A DNA stretch of 64,000 bases from Methyloligella sp. GL2 (GCF_013341275.1 NZ_CP054476.1:943501-1007500), one strand, 5' to 3'; positions 26,430 through 36,397 are shown, counted from the stretch's first letter. Notes: generated by a model from the sequence alone, not told the origin. A program made the numbers and translations.

Positions 26430-27809
26430 TCAGCGCGAGGCGAGCTGCGTCCTGCCGGGCAGGGCGGCGTAGAGGCTCTTCACCGCCGCGCCTTCGAAGC
26501 CTTGGCGCCGAGCCAGGCTCATCACCCGGCCGGAATCCCGCAGCTCGAGAGCCTGCGGGACCGGCAAGTCTTCGAACAGATACGCGATGCGGCTCTGCTC
26601 CGGCGCCTGAAGCGGCGCGATGGTGCGGTCGTAGCCGACGGATCGTTCGGTCAGCAGCGTCGCCACATCGTATTGGATGTAACTCAGGCTCTCTTCGGGA
26701 TGCTCGTCATCCTCGGCGGGCAGGGCGAGCACGTCGGTCTTCTGATAGGAGGCGGCGCTGGCGGGAGCGGGCGGAAGGCTCGGCGCATCGCCGGCGCGAA
26801 ACACGGCCGGCTCCGCTTGCGGGGCAGCGGGGGCCGTGGAGAAGGGCGAGCCGCCTGCGCTGGCGACGATAAAGCCTTTGCGCTCCGGCATCGGCATGGT
26901 GGCGGGAGCCTGGTTCTCCGCCACAGCCGGAACTGGCGCATCGGCCTGACCGAGGGCCATAGGTTGGGGCTCGGATGCGCCGAATACCTTCGGCAGCATG
27001 CCGCTCCCTGCGCTGGCTAGGGCAACCTGATGGATCGGCGAGCGGTCGGGCATTGGCGGCGGAGCCATATCGGCGGCGGCAATGGCGACGGCGGATGCAC
27101 CGGAGCCCAGCACCTGGCCTGCGGTGGCGTATTTGCCGCTTGCTGAGGCGACCTGATAGTCGCGCTTGGAGATCATCCGCCCGTCACTCGGCACATAAGC
27201 GGTCTTGCCGCTGGGGAAGAGGGCGGCGAGCTCCATATGCGGAATGCGCGGCCACATGCGCACGCGTCCGGTATCGACATGGACGAAGGGAATGCCGGAA
27301 TTGGGGTAATAGCCGACGCCGCCCCATTCCTGGATCAGCGCCATATTGCGCAAACGCTTCACCGGCACGCCGGGGATATGGATATCGGCGGCCTTGCCGA
27401 GGGTATGCTGGCTGTATTTGGCTTGTCCGCCGCCCTTGGCGCGCAGGGCGTCATTGGTCTTCTTGGAGCGGTAGCCGGAAATCAGATGGATCGGCTCGCT
27501 GGCGCCGAGCCTGGTGTAGATGGTCCAGATCAGATCGATCAGCTCCGGGTCCATCTTGGTAGGTTCGTTGCGCCGCCAATCGCCCATGAAGCGGTTGAGC
27601 TTGTCCATGGCGGACGGCACATAGCGATCGTTCACCTTATAGGTGACGGTCAGATATTCCTTGGTGTGGATATTGTAGAAGCGCAGCGTGCGGGGCACGG
27701 CGTTGGCATTGGCGGGATTGAAATCCGGCAGAAGCAGGATTGCAGCCAAAGCGCCGACGAGAAGCGCACAGAGTGCGCGCGTGCACTGTCCCTCACCCCG
27801 TTTCCGCAT
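26430..27809 (-). CDS. DUF882 / M15-type peptidoglycan peptidase with long disordered tail
   Basis: This 459-residue protein has a signal peptide (CALLVGALAAILLLP) followed by the DUF882 (YcbK-like) domain, about residues 40-190: LRFYNIHTKEYLTVTY, LISGYRSKKTNDALR, SQHTLGKAADIHIPGV and a C-terminal FVHVDTG, giving the zinc-binding His/Asp set of M15 peptidases. Residues about 230-400 are Ala/Pro-rich and probably disordered. Likely periplasmic and acting on crosslinks or stem peptides. Its neighbour L,D-transpeptidase builds 3-3 crosslinks, suggesting related wall remodelling roles. Confidence 0.9.
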   Translation of the reverse strand: MRKRGEGQCTRALCALLVGALAAILLLPDFNPANANAVPRTLRFYNIHTKEYLTVTYKVNDRYVPSAMDKLNRFMGDWRRNEPTKMDPELIDLIWTIYTRLGASEPIHLISGYRSKKTNDALRAKGGGQAKYSQHTLGKAADIHIPGVPVKRLRNMALIQEWGGVGYYPNSGIPFVHVDTGRVRMWPRIPHMELAALFPSGKTAYVPSDGRMISKRDYQVASASGKYATAGQVLGSGASAVAIAAADMAPPPMPDRSPIHQVALASAGSGMLPKVFGASEPQPMALGQADAPVPAVAENQAPATMPMPERKGFIVASAGGSPFSTAPAAPQAEPAVFRAGDAPSLPPAPASAASYQKTDVLALPAEDDEHPEESLSYIQYDVATLLTERSVGYDRTIAPLQAPEQSRIAYLFEDLPVPQALELRDSGRVMSLARRQGFEGAAVKSLYAALPGRTQLASR

Positions 27810-27981
27810 CAGACCCCTACGCAGCTACTGAAGGCCGACGACTGTCCCAACGGCCTTCGGTTTTAGGCCTCGGCCAATCCCCTTATTCGAGCCTCTCGAA
27901 CGCGACTCGAAGCGGCGGATCATCCTTACCCGTGGTTAAGGATACGTGTTTTCAGCGAATTTTGGGAAAAACAAGGCGCCT

Positions 27982-28024
27982 AAGTTAACGCCGCCGACAG
28001 GTTACCCCGCGGCGGCGTTAACTT
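27982..28024. terminator. Long hairpin between the two cell-wall genes
   Basis: AAGTTAACGCCGCC (27982-27995) pairs perfectly with GGCGGCGTTAACTT (28011-28024). It lies 34 nt after the L,D-transpeptidase stop on the minus strand and probably ends that transcript. T-runs are short on both sides. The upstream region of the DUF882 gene also has a hairpin, ATCCTTA...TAAGGAT, near 27926-27946. Confidence 0.65.
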
Positions 28025-28057
28025 TTATCGCGATTGTATAGGCTTGAAGCGCCCGCT

Positions 28058-29782
28058 TTAGAGGTTAAGCGCGCGCTCCATCCGGGCGTCGTGGCCGTAG
28101 ATATCGCCATAGGTCGACATCGAACCGTCGGCATTCACCCAAGCGGTGAAATAGGTGATGTAGACCGGGATCTTGGTCTTCAGCGCGATGCCCTGGTCGT
28201 AGCTGTTGGCGATCCTGTTGCGCACCTGACTCATATTCCAGTTCTGATCGTGGTTCAGAACCACCTCGGCCAGCTGGTCGGGGTTCTGGATGCGCATGCA
28301 GCCATGGCTCTCAGCGCGGATCTGCTTGTTGAACAGGAAGCGCTGCGGCGTGTCGTGCATGTAGACGTCGTGCTTGTTCGGGAACAGGAACTTCACCACG
28401 CCAAGCACATTGCTCGGCCCCGGAGGCTGGGTGAAGGCGATCTTGCGGACATCGACGCGATCCCAGTCGATGCTCTGCGGATTGGTGTTCCCGTTGTAGT
28501 TCACGCGCAGATTATGGCGGTCCAGCACGCGGGTATCCCAGCTAGAGCTTTGGAACCAGCCGCCGGTGCGCCGGATATAGGGGCGGATTTCCTCCGTCTT
28601 AATGGAGTTCGGCACATGCCAGGACGGGTTGAACACCACCGTCTCCATCTGGTCGGAGAACACCGGGGTCTGCTTGCTCGGCTTGCCGACCACGGCGCGG
28701 GCGGTATGGATGACCTTGCGGTCTTCCACCACGCGCAGCTTGAATTCCGGGATGTTCACGCGGACGTAGAAGTCGCCCAGATCGTTGGGCAGCCAGCGCC
28801 AGCGCTCCATATTGGCCAGGATCAGGCGGATCTTGGCGTCATTTCCGGTGATCGCCGGAACGCCGCCGCCATTCATCACGCGCCGCGTGCCCGGGCCGAC
28901 GAGACCGTCCGGCGTCAGACCGTGCTCGCGCTGGAACTGACGGACCGCTTCGTCCACCGCGCCATCGAAAATCTCAGGATCGGAAGCTGGGGCACCGTCG
29001 CCGATAGCGGCAATGGCCTCGACGTCGAGACGCTTGCGCAGCAGCGCGACCTGGGAATGCTTCATGCCGCGGCGCAGGGTCGGGCCCGCCGGCAGAACGA
29101 TCTGCTCGGCAACCACTTCCTCTTCCACGCCGTCTTCGGCGCGCAGCTCGGCCAGCTTGCGGCGCAGCGCCTCGAATTGCGGCTGATCGGGCTGGAAGCT
29201 CCGCATGTAAGCGGCGGGATCGGAGCGGAACGAAATCGATTCGATCACCTCGAGCGGCTTCGGCAGGCGCAGCTCGGGATCGAGATAACCGCTGAGCCGC
29301 GCCGGCTTGATGCGGCCGCCGCGGGCATCATTGGCGTAGCGCATCACGGCGTAGCTGATGTTGATCTCGGCATCGGCCAGGCGCTTGGCGGCCTTGCCGG
29401 GATTGGCCTTGAAGCTCGCCGGCTTGAAATCGCTGAGATCGGGAACTGCGTAATCGGCCGAGCGCAGGCCGTATTCGTCGGCCTTGCGAAGCTCGGCAAC
29501 GATCGCCTTGCCCTTCTTCGTCAGGCCGTCCTCGTCGACCCAAAGGGTCTCGTGCTCCGGCAGAGAGTAAAATTCGACCAGCGCGCCCTGTTCCTGCTTA
29601 TGGGTCTCGGTCGTGCTGGTGAATTTGGCGGAAAGCTGCTCTTGAATGGCGATGCGAATCGCCTCTTCGTGCCCGACCAGCTTCTCCGGCCCGTCTGGCT
29701 CCGCCGCAAACGCCGGAACCGGCCCTGCCGCGAAGGGCAGGCTCAGAAGCGCTGCGACAGCGATGGAATGGAATGGCCTCAT
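28058..29782 (-). CDS. L,D-transpeptidase, YcbB/LdtD type
   Basis: This 574-residue protein has a signal peptide (SIAVAALLSLPFAAGPVPAFA), an N-terminal scaffold, a peptidoglycan-binding helix bundle (AVRQFQREHGLTPDGLVGPG) and the YkuD catalytic domain. The catalytic domain includes YMHDTPQRFLF and the active-site SHGCMR. It forms 3-3 crosslinks in the periplasm and is the carbapenem-tolerant route of crosslinking. I chose ATG 29782 (MRPFHSIAV) because GGAGCAGG lies upstream and a signal peptide starts there; a longer frame runs 32 codons further. Confidence 0.95.
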   Translation of the reverse strand: MRPFHSIAVAALLSLPFAAGPVPAFAAEPDGPEKLVGHEEAIRIAIQEQLSAKFTSTTETHKQEQGALVEFYSLPEHETLWVDEDGLTKKGKAIVAELRKADEYGLRSADYAVPDLSDFKPASFKANPGKAAKRLADAEINISYAVMRYANDARGGRIKPARLSGYLDPELRLPKPLEVIESISFRSDPAAYMRSFQPDQPQFEALRRKLAELRAEDGVEEEVVAEQIVLPAGPTLRRGMKHSQVALLRKRLDVEAIAAIGDGAPASDPEIFDGAVDEAVRQFQREHGLTPDGLVGPGTRRVMNGGGVPAITGNDAKIRLILANMERWRWLPNDLGDFYVRVNIPEFKLRVVEDRKVIHTARAVVGKPSKQTPVFSDQMETVVFNPSWHVPNSIKTEEIRPYIRRTGGWFQSSSWDTRVLDRHNLRVNYNGNTNPQSIDWDRVDVRKIAFTQPPGPSNVLGVVKFLFPNKHDVYMHDTPQRFLFNKQIRAESHGCMRIQNPDQLAEVVLNHDQNWNMSQVRNRIANSYDQGIALKTKIPVYITYFTAWVNADGSMSTYGDIYGHDARMERALNL

Positions 29783-29936
29783 AAATCCTGCTCCTCTGCC
29801 GAAAACCCCATACGATTCGGCACGATGGGACCCTAGCTTGACGCCGGATAATTGGCTAGGCGCAGGCGCGAATTCCACCCCCGGGTCCCCGTTTTTTCAA
29901 ACCACTGTGGCTTTCTTACCAAAGACGGATTGAAAT

Positions 29937-31439
29937 TTAGCCAACGCGCGCTTCGAGGCCGATTTCGCGCATTTTCCGGTACAGGGTGGAGCGGCCGATT
30001 CCCAGCCGTTTGGCAATCTCCGTCATGCGGCCGCGATAGCGCCCGAAGGCGAGGCGAATCATGTCCGCCTCGATGTCGTCGAGGGGGCGGATTTCGCCGC
30101 TATCGCTCAAGGCGGGAATGCCCACCGCATCGCGGCCATTGCCGGCAGAAATCTGGATGGTGGAAGGGGTGTTGAGGGAATCCCCCAGCATCACCGGACC
30201 TTCGATTTTGGGCGCTTTTTTGGGCTCCGGCGCAGGCGGCACGGTGACCTGATAGCCCTCCACATGGGCGGCAATCTGCGGGAATTCGTTGACGCTCAGC
30301 ATATTGCCGTCGGCCAGCACCACGGCGCGGAACACGGCGTTCTCCAGCTGGCGGATATTCCCCGGCCAGCTATAGCGCTGCAGCATAGAGATGGCCTCGG
30401 CCTGGATACCGTCGATCTGCTTGCCTTCCTCGGCGGCGAAGCGGGCGAGGAAATGGCGCGCCAGCTCCGGCACGTCTTCCAGGCGTTCGCGCAAGGGCGG
30501 AATCCAGATCGGGAAGACGTTGAGGCGGTAGTAGAGATCCTCGCGGAAGCGGCCTTCCTGGACCAGCTTGATCAGATCCTGATTGGTGGCGGAGATCAGG
30601 CGGAAATCCACCTTTACCGGCTGTTTGCCGCCGACGGGATCGATCTCGCCCTCCTGCAGGGCACGCAGCAGCTTGACCTGGGCCTCGGGCGGCAGCTCGC
30701 CGATCTCGTCCAGGAACAGGGTGCCGCCATGGGCCTCCTGGAACTTCCCGGTGCGCTTCTCGGTGGCACCGGTGAAGGCGCCGCGCTCATGGCCGAACAG
30801 GATGCTCTCGACCAGGTTCTCGGGGATGGCGCCGCAATTGACGGTGACGAAGGGGGCCTCGGCGCGTTCGCTCTCGCCTTGGATGGCGCGGGCGACCAGC
30901 TCCTTGCCGACGCCGCTTTCGCCTTCGATCAGCACCGGGATCTGGGAATCGGCGGCGCGTTTGCCGAGCTTGATGACCCGGGCCATGGTCTCGCTGCTGG
31001 CGATCAGGTCGTCGAAGTCGAGCTCGCCGCCGGCGGTGGCCTTGATGCGGGTGATCTCGCCTTGCAGCGCTTCGATGCGCAGCGCGTTCTTGATGGAGAC
31101 TTCGAGCCGTTCGGGGCTCACCGGCTTGACCACGAAGTCAGCAGCGCCGGCACGCATGGCGGCGATTGCCGCGTCGATGGAGCCGTGGGCGGTCTGAACG
31201 ATGGCCGGGGGCCGTTTCGGTAAGGTCTTCATTGCCGTGAGCACCGCCATACCGTCAGTGCCCGGCATCACCAGATCAAGAAGAATGAGCTGGATGTCGG
31301 CGCCTTCGGCGCTGAGGATTTCCAAGGCTTCATCACCGCTCTCGGCGGTGGCAACGCTATATCCAAACCGCTCGATGGTCGCTTCCAGAATACGACGCTG
31401 AGCAGGGTCGTCATCGACGACCAAAACCCGTTTAGCCAT
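29937..31439 (-). CDS. Sigma-54-dependent response regulator (NtrC family)
   Basis: This 500-residue protein has a receiver domain with phosphoacceptor Asp55 (LILLDLVMPG). Next comes an AAA+ domain with Walker A GESGVGKE, the sigma-54-contacting loop GAFTGAT, Walker B LFLDEIGEL and the WPGNIRQLEN sensor. The C-terminal Fis-type helix-turn-helix ends in RLGIGRSTLYRKMREIGLEA. It activates RpoN promoters, but the partner kinase is not adjacent. Between the AAA+ and HTH domains is a Pro/Lys-rich linker. I chose ATG 31439 (MAKRVLVVDD). It lies 154 nt upstream of the L,D-transpeptidase gene, same strand, so regulation of that gene is possible but unproven. Confidence 0.94.
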   Translation of the reverse strand: MAKRVLVVDDDPAQRRILEATIERFGYSVATAESGDEALEILSAEGADIQLILLDLVMPGTDGMAVLTAMKTLPKRPPAIVQTAHGSIDAAIAAMRAGAADFVVKPVSPERLEVSIKNALRIEALQGEITRIKATAGGELDFDDLIASSETMARVIKLGKRAADSQIPVLIEGESGVGKELVARAIQGESERAEAPFVTVNCGAIPENLVESILFGHERGAFTGATEKRTGKFQEAHGGTLFLDEIGELPPEAQVKLLRALQEGEIDPVGGKQPVKVDFRLISATNQDLIKLVQEGRFREDLYYRLNVFPIWIPPLRERLEDVPELARHFLARFAAEEGKQIDGIQAEAISMLQRYSWPGNIRQLENAVFRAVVLADGNMLSVNEFPQIAAHVEGYQVTVPPAPEPKKAPKIEGPVMLGDSLNTPSTIQISAGNGRDAVGIPALSDSGEIRPLDDIEADMIRLAFGRYRGRMTEIAKRLGIGRSTLYRKMREIGLEARVG

Positions 31440-31816
31440 GACGCAGAACTCGCTATGGTTACTCAATACTGAAGAAAGAGGTTGGACGGCCAATACACGG
31501 CCGGATCGCCCCGTTCCTTTCGAGAAAATTTGAACCACAAGGGTAAATATCCTCTTTATTCGGGTTCGATTTTGGTGAGCCTTGGATCTCGGCCAGTATT
31601 CGCAAGCGCGCCAGGCGGCCGATTTTCCGCCGATCTGCAAGCAAAATGGCGGTCTCGGGGCGCGCGCGAAACGGCCCGCCGCAGCGCCAAAGTCCGGTGC
31701 GAAACTGCATCCGATGGACAGCCGCCCCGTTTCGGCGCTACAGGCAGTATCCTGAGCTTCCTTCGAATGAGTGGAGACGATTTCACATGCCGACTAGTCC
31801 GATAAGGCGTTTTCCG

Positions 31817-33658
31817 ATGACGAGCTTTGCCAAGGCGGAAAGCCTTGCCGCCGGAGCACCGGCGGAGGAGGGGCTCGGAACCTTGCCGGAGTGGAATCTC
31901 GGCGACCTATACGCGGCGCCCGATGCACCGGAGCTGGAGATGGATCTCGCCCGGGCCGAGCATGCGGCGAACGCGCTGCAGGAGAGCTATCAGGGCAAGC
32001 TGTCGGATATGGCCAAGGCGGGCGGCGAGGAGCTGGCCGTCGCGGTGCGCGAGTTCGAGGCGCTGAACGATCTGATCGGCCGGATCATCTCCTACGCCAC
32101 CTTGCGCTACACGGCGGACACTTCGGACACCTCGCGGCAGAAATTCTTCGGCGACATCCAGGAGCGGGTAACGGCGATCAGCTCCAACCTGATCTTCTTC
32201 CCGCTGGAGCTCAACCGGATCGACGATGCGGTGATCGAGCACGCCATGGAGAGCGATCACAATCTCGGCCATTACCGGCCCTGGATCGAGGATCTGCGTA
32301 AAGAAAAGCCCTACCAGCTCGACGATAAGCTGGAACAGCTGTTCCACGAGAAGTCGGTGACCGGGCGGGGCGCCTGGAACCGGCTGTTCAACGAGACCAT
32401 GGCGGCGATGCGGTTCGAGGTGGACGGGGAAAGCCTGAGCCTGGAGCCGACCTTGAACCTGCTTTTGGGCTGGGACGAGGAAAAACGGCGTAAGGCCTCC
32501 GAGGCGCTGGCCAAATCCTTCGGCCAGAATATCCAGCTGTTCACGCTGATCACCAACACGCTGGCCAAGGACAAGGAAATCTCCGACCGCTGGCGCGGCT
32601 TCGAGGACATTGCCGATTCCCGCCACCTGGCGAACCGGGTGGAGCGCGAGGTGGTAGATGCGCTGGCCGAGGCGGTGCGCGGGAAATATCCGACCCTGTC
32701 GCATCGCTATTACGCGCTGAAGGCCAAATGGCTGGGCAAGGAGCGGCTGCCGCATTGGGACCGCAACGCGCCGCTGCCTTCCGAATCCAAGCAGTCGATC
32801 CCCTGGGCGGAGGCGCGCGCCACGGTGCTGAAGGCCTATGGCGATTTCTCGCCGCGCATGGCGTCCATCGCCGAGGATTTCTTCGAGAAGGGCTGGATCG
32901 ATGCACCGGCGCGCGAGGGCAAGCAGTCGGGTGCCTTCTCGCATCCGACGGTGCCGAGCGCGCATCCTTACGTGCTGCTGAACTATATGGGTAAGCCGCG
33001 GGACGTGATGACCCTCGCCCATGAGCTCGGCCACGGGGTGCATCAGGTGCTGGCCAACGCTCAAGGTCCGCTGATGGCGCCGACGCCGCTGACTTTGGCC
33101 GAGACGGCGAGCGTGTTCGGCGAGATGCTGACCTTCCGCGAGCTGCTCAGCGCCGCGCCGAGCAAGGCGGAGCGCAAGGCGATGCTCGCCGCCAAGGTCG
33201 AGGACATGATCAACACGGTGGTGCGCCAGATCGCCTTCTACATGTTCGAGCGGGAGATCCATGCCGAGCGGCGCAAGGGCGAGCTGACCGCGGAGCGCAT
33301 CAACGAGATCTGGCTCGACGTGCAGCGCGAGAGCTTAGGCCCGCCGATCGAGCTGAAGGAGGGATACGAGACCTTCTGGTGCTATATCCCGCATTTCATC
33401 CATTCGCCGTTCTATGTTTACGCCTATGCTTTCGGCGATTGCCTGGTGAATTCGCTCTACGCCGTCTACGAGAAGGCCGATGCCGGCTTCGCCGAGCGCT
33501 ATCTCGATATGCTGGCAGCGGGCGGCTCCAAGCATCACAAGGAGCTGCTGGCGCCGTTCGGGCTGGATGCCACCGAGCCGGGCTTCTGGGCCATGGGCTT
33601 GAGCGTGATCGAAGGGCTGATCGACGAGTTGGAGACCTTGGACGCGGAGGGCATTTGA
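31817..33658 (+). CDS. pepF: Oligoendopeptidase F (M3 family)
   Basis: This 613-residue zinc peptidase degrades oligopeptides in the cytoplasm. The N-terminal M3 helical domain is followed by the catalytic core with the zinc motif LAHELGHGVHQ (HExxH) and the third ligand Glu in TLAETASVFGEM. Two starts are plausible: ATG 31817 (MTSFAKAES, chosen) and ATG 31787 ten codons earlier; both have weak ribosome sites. The long open frame further upstream is noncoding. The gene diverges from the sigma-54 regulator. Confidence 0.95.
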   Translation: MTSFAKAESLAAGAPAEEGLGTLPEWNLGDLYAAPDAPELEMDLARAEHAANALQESYQGKLSDMAKAGGEELAVAVREFEALNDLIGRIISYATLRYTADTSDTSRQKFFGDIQERVTAISSNLIFFPLELNRIDDAVIEHAMESDHNLGHYRPWIEDLRKEKPYQLDDKLEQLFHEKSVTGRGAWNRLFNETMAAMRFEVDGESLSLEPTLNLLLGWDEEKRRKASEALAKSFGQNIQLFTLITNTLAKDKEISDRWRGFEDIADSRHLANRVEREVVDALAEAVRGKYPTLSHRYYALKAKWLGKERLPHWDRNAPLPSESKQSIPWAEARATVLKAYGDFSPRMASIAEDFFEKGWIDAPAREGKQSGAFSHPTVPSAHPYVLLNYMGKPRDVMTLAHELGHGVHQVLANAQGPLMAPTPLTLAETASVFGEMLTFRELLSAAPSKAERKAMLAAKVEDMINTVVRQIAFYMFEREIHAERRKGELTAERINEIWLDVQRESLGPPIELKEGYETFWCYIPHFIHSPFYVYAYAFGDCLVNSLYAVYEKADAGFAERYLDMLAAGGSKHHKELLAPFGLDATEPGFWAMGLSVIEGLIDELETLDAEGI

Positions 33659-33691
33659 GCCCGTCGCGCAACGGCTAGCCGATAGAAATCT

Positions 33692-34801
33692 ATGACCGCG
33701 CTGTTTCCTATTCTCATGTGGGTGGCGGCCCTTGTGGGAGCGGGGGCGGCGCTGAGATTCGGCTCCAAGCCGGCCGATATTGGCCGGGCGGTCAGCGAGC
33801 TGACCCGCTACGTCTTCATCTTCCCGCTCGGGGTGATGGGGGTATGGACCTTCATCCTGCACAGCCTCTACGCCCAGGACACGGCGCTGGCGCTCGGCTG
33901 GGCGCCGAGCCCGTTCCAGTTCGAGCTGGCGCTGGCCAATCTGGGGATCGCGGCCGGGTGCTTCTACGCCGCGTTTGCCGGCAAGTCCGGGCGGCTGATG
34001 ATGGCGCTGATCGTGGGCGTGTTCCTGATCGGCTCCGGCGTTGCGCGCATCGACAGCATCGTCGAGGGCGAGGTGTTCTCGCAAGGCGTCGGCTGGTCGA
34101 TCCTGATCGTGGATTTCGCCACGCCGATCGCGCTGATGCTGCTGCTCTGGTTCGCACCGAGAGAAGAGCCGGCGGCGAAAGCGGCGGAGCAGCCGCAACA
34201 GCCGGCGCGGCCTCAACCGCAGCCGGTGACGCGCAACCTGCCGCAGATCGCCCCGCCTCAGCCCTCATCGCCGCAGCCGGTCTCGCTCTATCCGCCGCCG
34301 CGGCCCTCCGGACCAAGCCGGTCCGGTGTCAATCAATCCGGACCTGTGCAACGCCCCCCGAGACAGCAGCCTGCACCGGTACGAGCCGAGCCAAGACAAG
34401 CTGAGCCAAGGCAGGGCGAGTCAAGACAGCCGGGCGGACGGCTGCCGGCACCGCGGCAGCCCGCGCCGCCGCGCCAGAGCCCGCCGCTGCGGCCCGCACC
34501 GGATCCGACCCCGGCGCCGCCGCAACCGCGAAACGAGCCGCTGCCGCGGCTCGATCCCGATCCAGGCTTTGAGGATTTCGAGCTGCCGCCGGATTTCGAA
34601 TTGCCGCCCGGCTTTGAGCCGTCGCCGAGCTTCGATCCCCCGACCGGCTTCGAGACGCCGAATTTCGATCCGCAGCCGGGGCGTCGTGCGCCGCTGCCGC
34701 AAGATCCGCCAAGCGGGGCGGGCGGCAGCCTTGAGGATGAGCTGGAGAAGGCCACCCGGGCGATGCGCGATCGGCTGGCCCGGGAGTCCGACAAGGGGTG
34801 A
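33692..34801 (+). CDS. Four- or five-helix membrane protein (DUF6790-like) with long proline-rich tail
   Basis: In this 369-residue protein, residues 1-155 contain four to five membrane segments and the pattern YVFIFPLGVMGVWTFILH, then LGWAPSPFQFELALANLG, which resembles the DUF6790 family. Residues 160-345 are extremely rich in Pro, Gln and Arg, with imperfect repeats EPRQAEPRQGESRQPG and FELPPDFELPPGFEPSP, and end in a charged helix (EDELEKATRAMRDRLARESD). The tail is unlike the short family members I know. It starts 34 nt after pepF. Function unknown. Confidence 0.8.
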   Translation: MTALFPILMWVAALVGAGAALRFGSKPADIGRAVSELTRYVFIFPLGVMGVWTFILHSLYAQDTALALGWAPSPFQFELALANLGIAAGCFYAAFAGKSGRLMMALIVGVFLIGSGVARIDSIVEGEVFSQGVGWSILIVDFATPIALMLLLWFAPREEPAAKAAEQPQQPARPQPQPVTRNLPQIAPPQPSSPQPVSLYPPPRPSGPSRSGVNQSGPVQRPPRQQPAPVRAEPRQAEPRQGESRQPGGRLPAPRQPAPPRQSPPLRPAPDPTPAPPQPRNEPLPRLDPDPGFEDFELPPDFELPPGFEPSPSFDPPTGFETPNFDPQPGRRAPLPQDPPSGAGGSLEDELEKATRAMRDRLARESDKG

Positions 34802-34825
34802 GGCTTGCCCCGGAGTGGCTAGACT

Positions 34826-35269
34826 CTAGCCGTGATGGGCGAAGACTTCCGTGGTGCCGTCGCGCTTGATCAGCAGCACGTCATAGGGCTCCGGATCGGG
34901 GCCTTCCATGCCGGGCGAGCCGATGGGCATGCCGGGCACGGTGAGGCCGATGGCGTCGGGCTTCTCCGCAAGCAGGCGCTTCACATCCGCCGCCGGAACA
35001 TGGCCCTCCACGATATAGCCGCCGATCTTGCCGGTATGGCAGGAGGCGAGATCCTTTCCGATGCCGGCCTGGCGCTTGATCTGGCGCAGCAGGGCGGGCT
35101 CGGTATTGTTGGCTTTGACGGTGAAGCCGCTTGCTTGCAGATGCTTCACCCACGCGCCGCAGCAGCCGCATGTCGGCGATTTCCACACCTCGACGGTCTC
35201 GCCGGCGGCAAGTGCGGAGCCGGCGCCGAGAACCAGCGCGGCGACCAGAGTCAGCACAAAGCGAAGCAT
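34826..35269 (-). CDS. DUF411 periplasmic metal-binding protein
   Basis: This 147-residue protein has a signal peptide (VLTLVAALVLGAGSALA), then the DUF411 core: VEVWKSPTCGCCGAWVKHL with a CxCC cluster, LASCHTGKIGGYIVEGHVPA, and TVPGMPIGSPGME. The family is linked to copper handling in many proteobacteria; no copper genes are adjacent here. The start has AAGGAGGAAAACGCC just upstream. It converges with the proline-tailed membrane protein. Confidence 0.93.
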   Translation of the reverse strand: MLRFVLTLVAALVLGAGSALAAGETVEVWKSPTCGCCGAWVKHLQASGFTVKANNTEPALLRQIKRQAGIGKDLASCHTGKIGGYIVEGHVPAADVKRLLAEKPDAIGLTVPGMPIGSPGMEGPDPEPYDVLLIKRDGTTEVFAHHG

Positions 35270-35343
35270 GGCGTTTTCCTCCTTATCCGGATTGTCGCAA
35301 GCTTAGCTTGCTTCGGCAATCGGGGGTGCTCCAGGATCTCCTC

Positions 35344-36297
35344 TTAAGGCCTCGCAGGCACCGGGGTGCCGAGGGCGATATCGGCGATCACCGCGCGGTG
35401 GTCGGAGCCAAGCCGCGGTCCCGTGGTGATGCCGAGACTGGCGAGCCCCGGCGAGATCAGCACATTGTCGATGGGAAACAGCGGGATCAGCGCCGTGTCC
35501 CGGCGCTTCAGCGGCCAGGTGGGGTGGTAGCCGTTCATCGGCATCAGGTTGGTGCGATGGGTGAAGGCTTTCATGTTCTGGGTCCAGGGCGCCATGTTGA
35601 AATCCCCGGCAACGATCAGCGGCGGCGGGGTCTGGCCGACGAATTGGGTGAGGGCGAAGAGATCCTGCTGCTTCAGCTCCGGGTAATAGGGGCGGGCGAG
35701 ATGGATGCCGGCGACCCGGACTTGCTGGCCGTTGACGTCGAGGCTGGCCCAGCGGGTGATCAGCGAGTTCCAGGGCTGGAAGCCGGCGCGGTCGATGCGC
35801 CCGTCGGCGGTGCTGGGGTAGCGCGACAGGATCACCAAGGAGCGCTCGCCGATGCGGTAGGGGTAGGCGCTGGCCAAAGACTCCAGCAGCGGCTCGGTGC
35901 GCTGCCGCGCCTCCTGGAAGATCACCACATCGGGGTCTTGCTCTTCGATATAGCGGGCGACCTCATTGAGATGCGAATTGCTGCCGCCCCAAAGATTGAA
36001 GGTGGCGACGCGCAGGAAGCGCTTGGCGCCGTCCGGGGCTTGCGGCGCGCCGCCGGTCATCGCCGTGGCGATAAGCCCGGTATTGAGGGCGAGCAGCACC
36101 GCGGCGGCGAGGGTGAGCTGGCGCGCGCCGAGAAAGGCGAAGGCCAGAAGCAGCACCAAAAGCCCCGCGACATAGAAGGGCAGGCCGTTGCTGACGATAT
36201 CGAGGGCGGGCAGCCAGGCGGCGAGGATCGCGCAAGCCGTAATGACTGCGAAGAAGATGAGGGCCGCCGCCGCGAGCCATTTGAGAATCTTTTTCAT
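35344..36297 (-). CDS. Endonuclease/exonuclease/phosphatase (EEP) family, membrane-anchored
   Basis: In this 317-residue protein, three hydrophobic segments fill the first 85 residues (WLAAAALIFFAVITACAILA, LPFYVAGLLVLLLAFAFLG and LAAAVLLALNTGLIATAM). The EEP domain from about residue 95 has TFNLWGG, VIFQEA, IVAGDFNMAP and the final GSDHRAVIA, the metal and catalytic residues of the fold. The catalytic domain probably faces the periplasm and acts as a phosphodiesterase on lipid or nucleotide substrates. It diverges from the ABC1 kinase gene. Confidence 0.9.
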   Translation of the reverse strand: MKKILKWLAAAALIFFAVITACAILAAWLPALDIVSNGLPFYVAGLLVLLLAFAFLGARQLTLAAAVLLALNTGLIATAMTGGAPQAPDGAKRFLRVATFNLWGGSNSHLNEVARYIEEQDPDVVIFQEARQRTEPLLESLASAYPYRIGERSLVILSRYPSTADGRIDRAGFQPWNSLITRWASLDVNGQQVRVAGIHLARPYYPELKQQDLFALTQFVGQTPPPLIVAGDFNMAPWTQNMKAFTHRTNLMPMNGYHPTWPLKRRDTALIPLFPIDNVLISPGLASLGITTGPRLGSDHRAVIADIALGTPVPARP

Positions 36298-36397
36298 GAG
36301 GTCCGGAATGGTTTTTTCGGGGCGCGGTCACGACATAGCCGTTCGCGCCGCCCTATATGGAAGAAAATCCGTTTCAGTGTGAAGAGTTCGATGCTGC

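Noticed and set aside
27926..27946. Hairpin upstream of the DUF882 gene as a riboswitch
   Set aside because: A single short 7-bp stem with no conserved riboswitch core.
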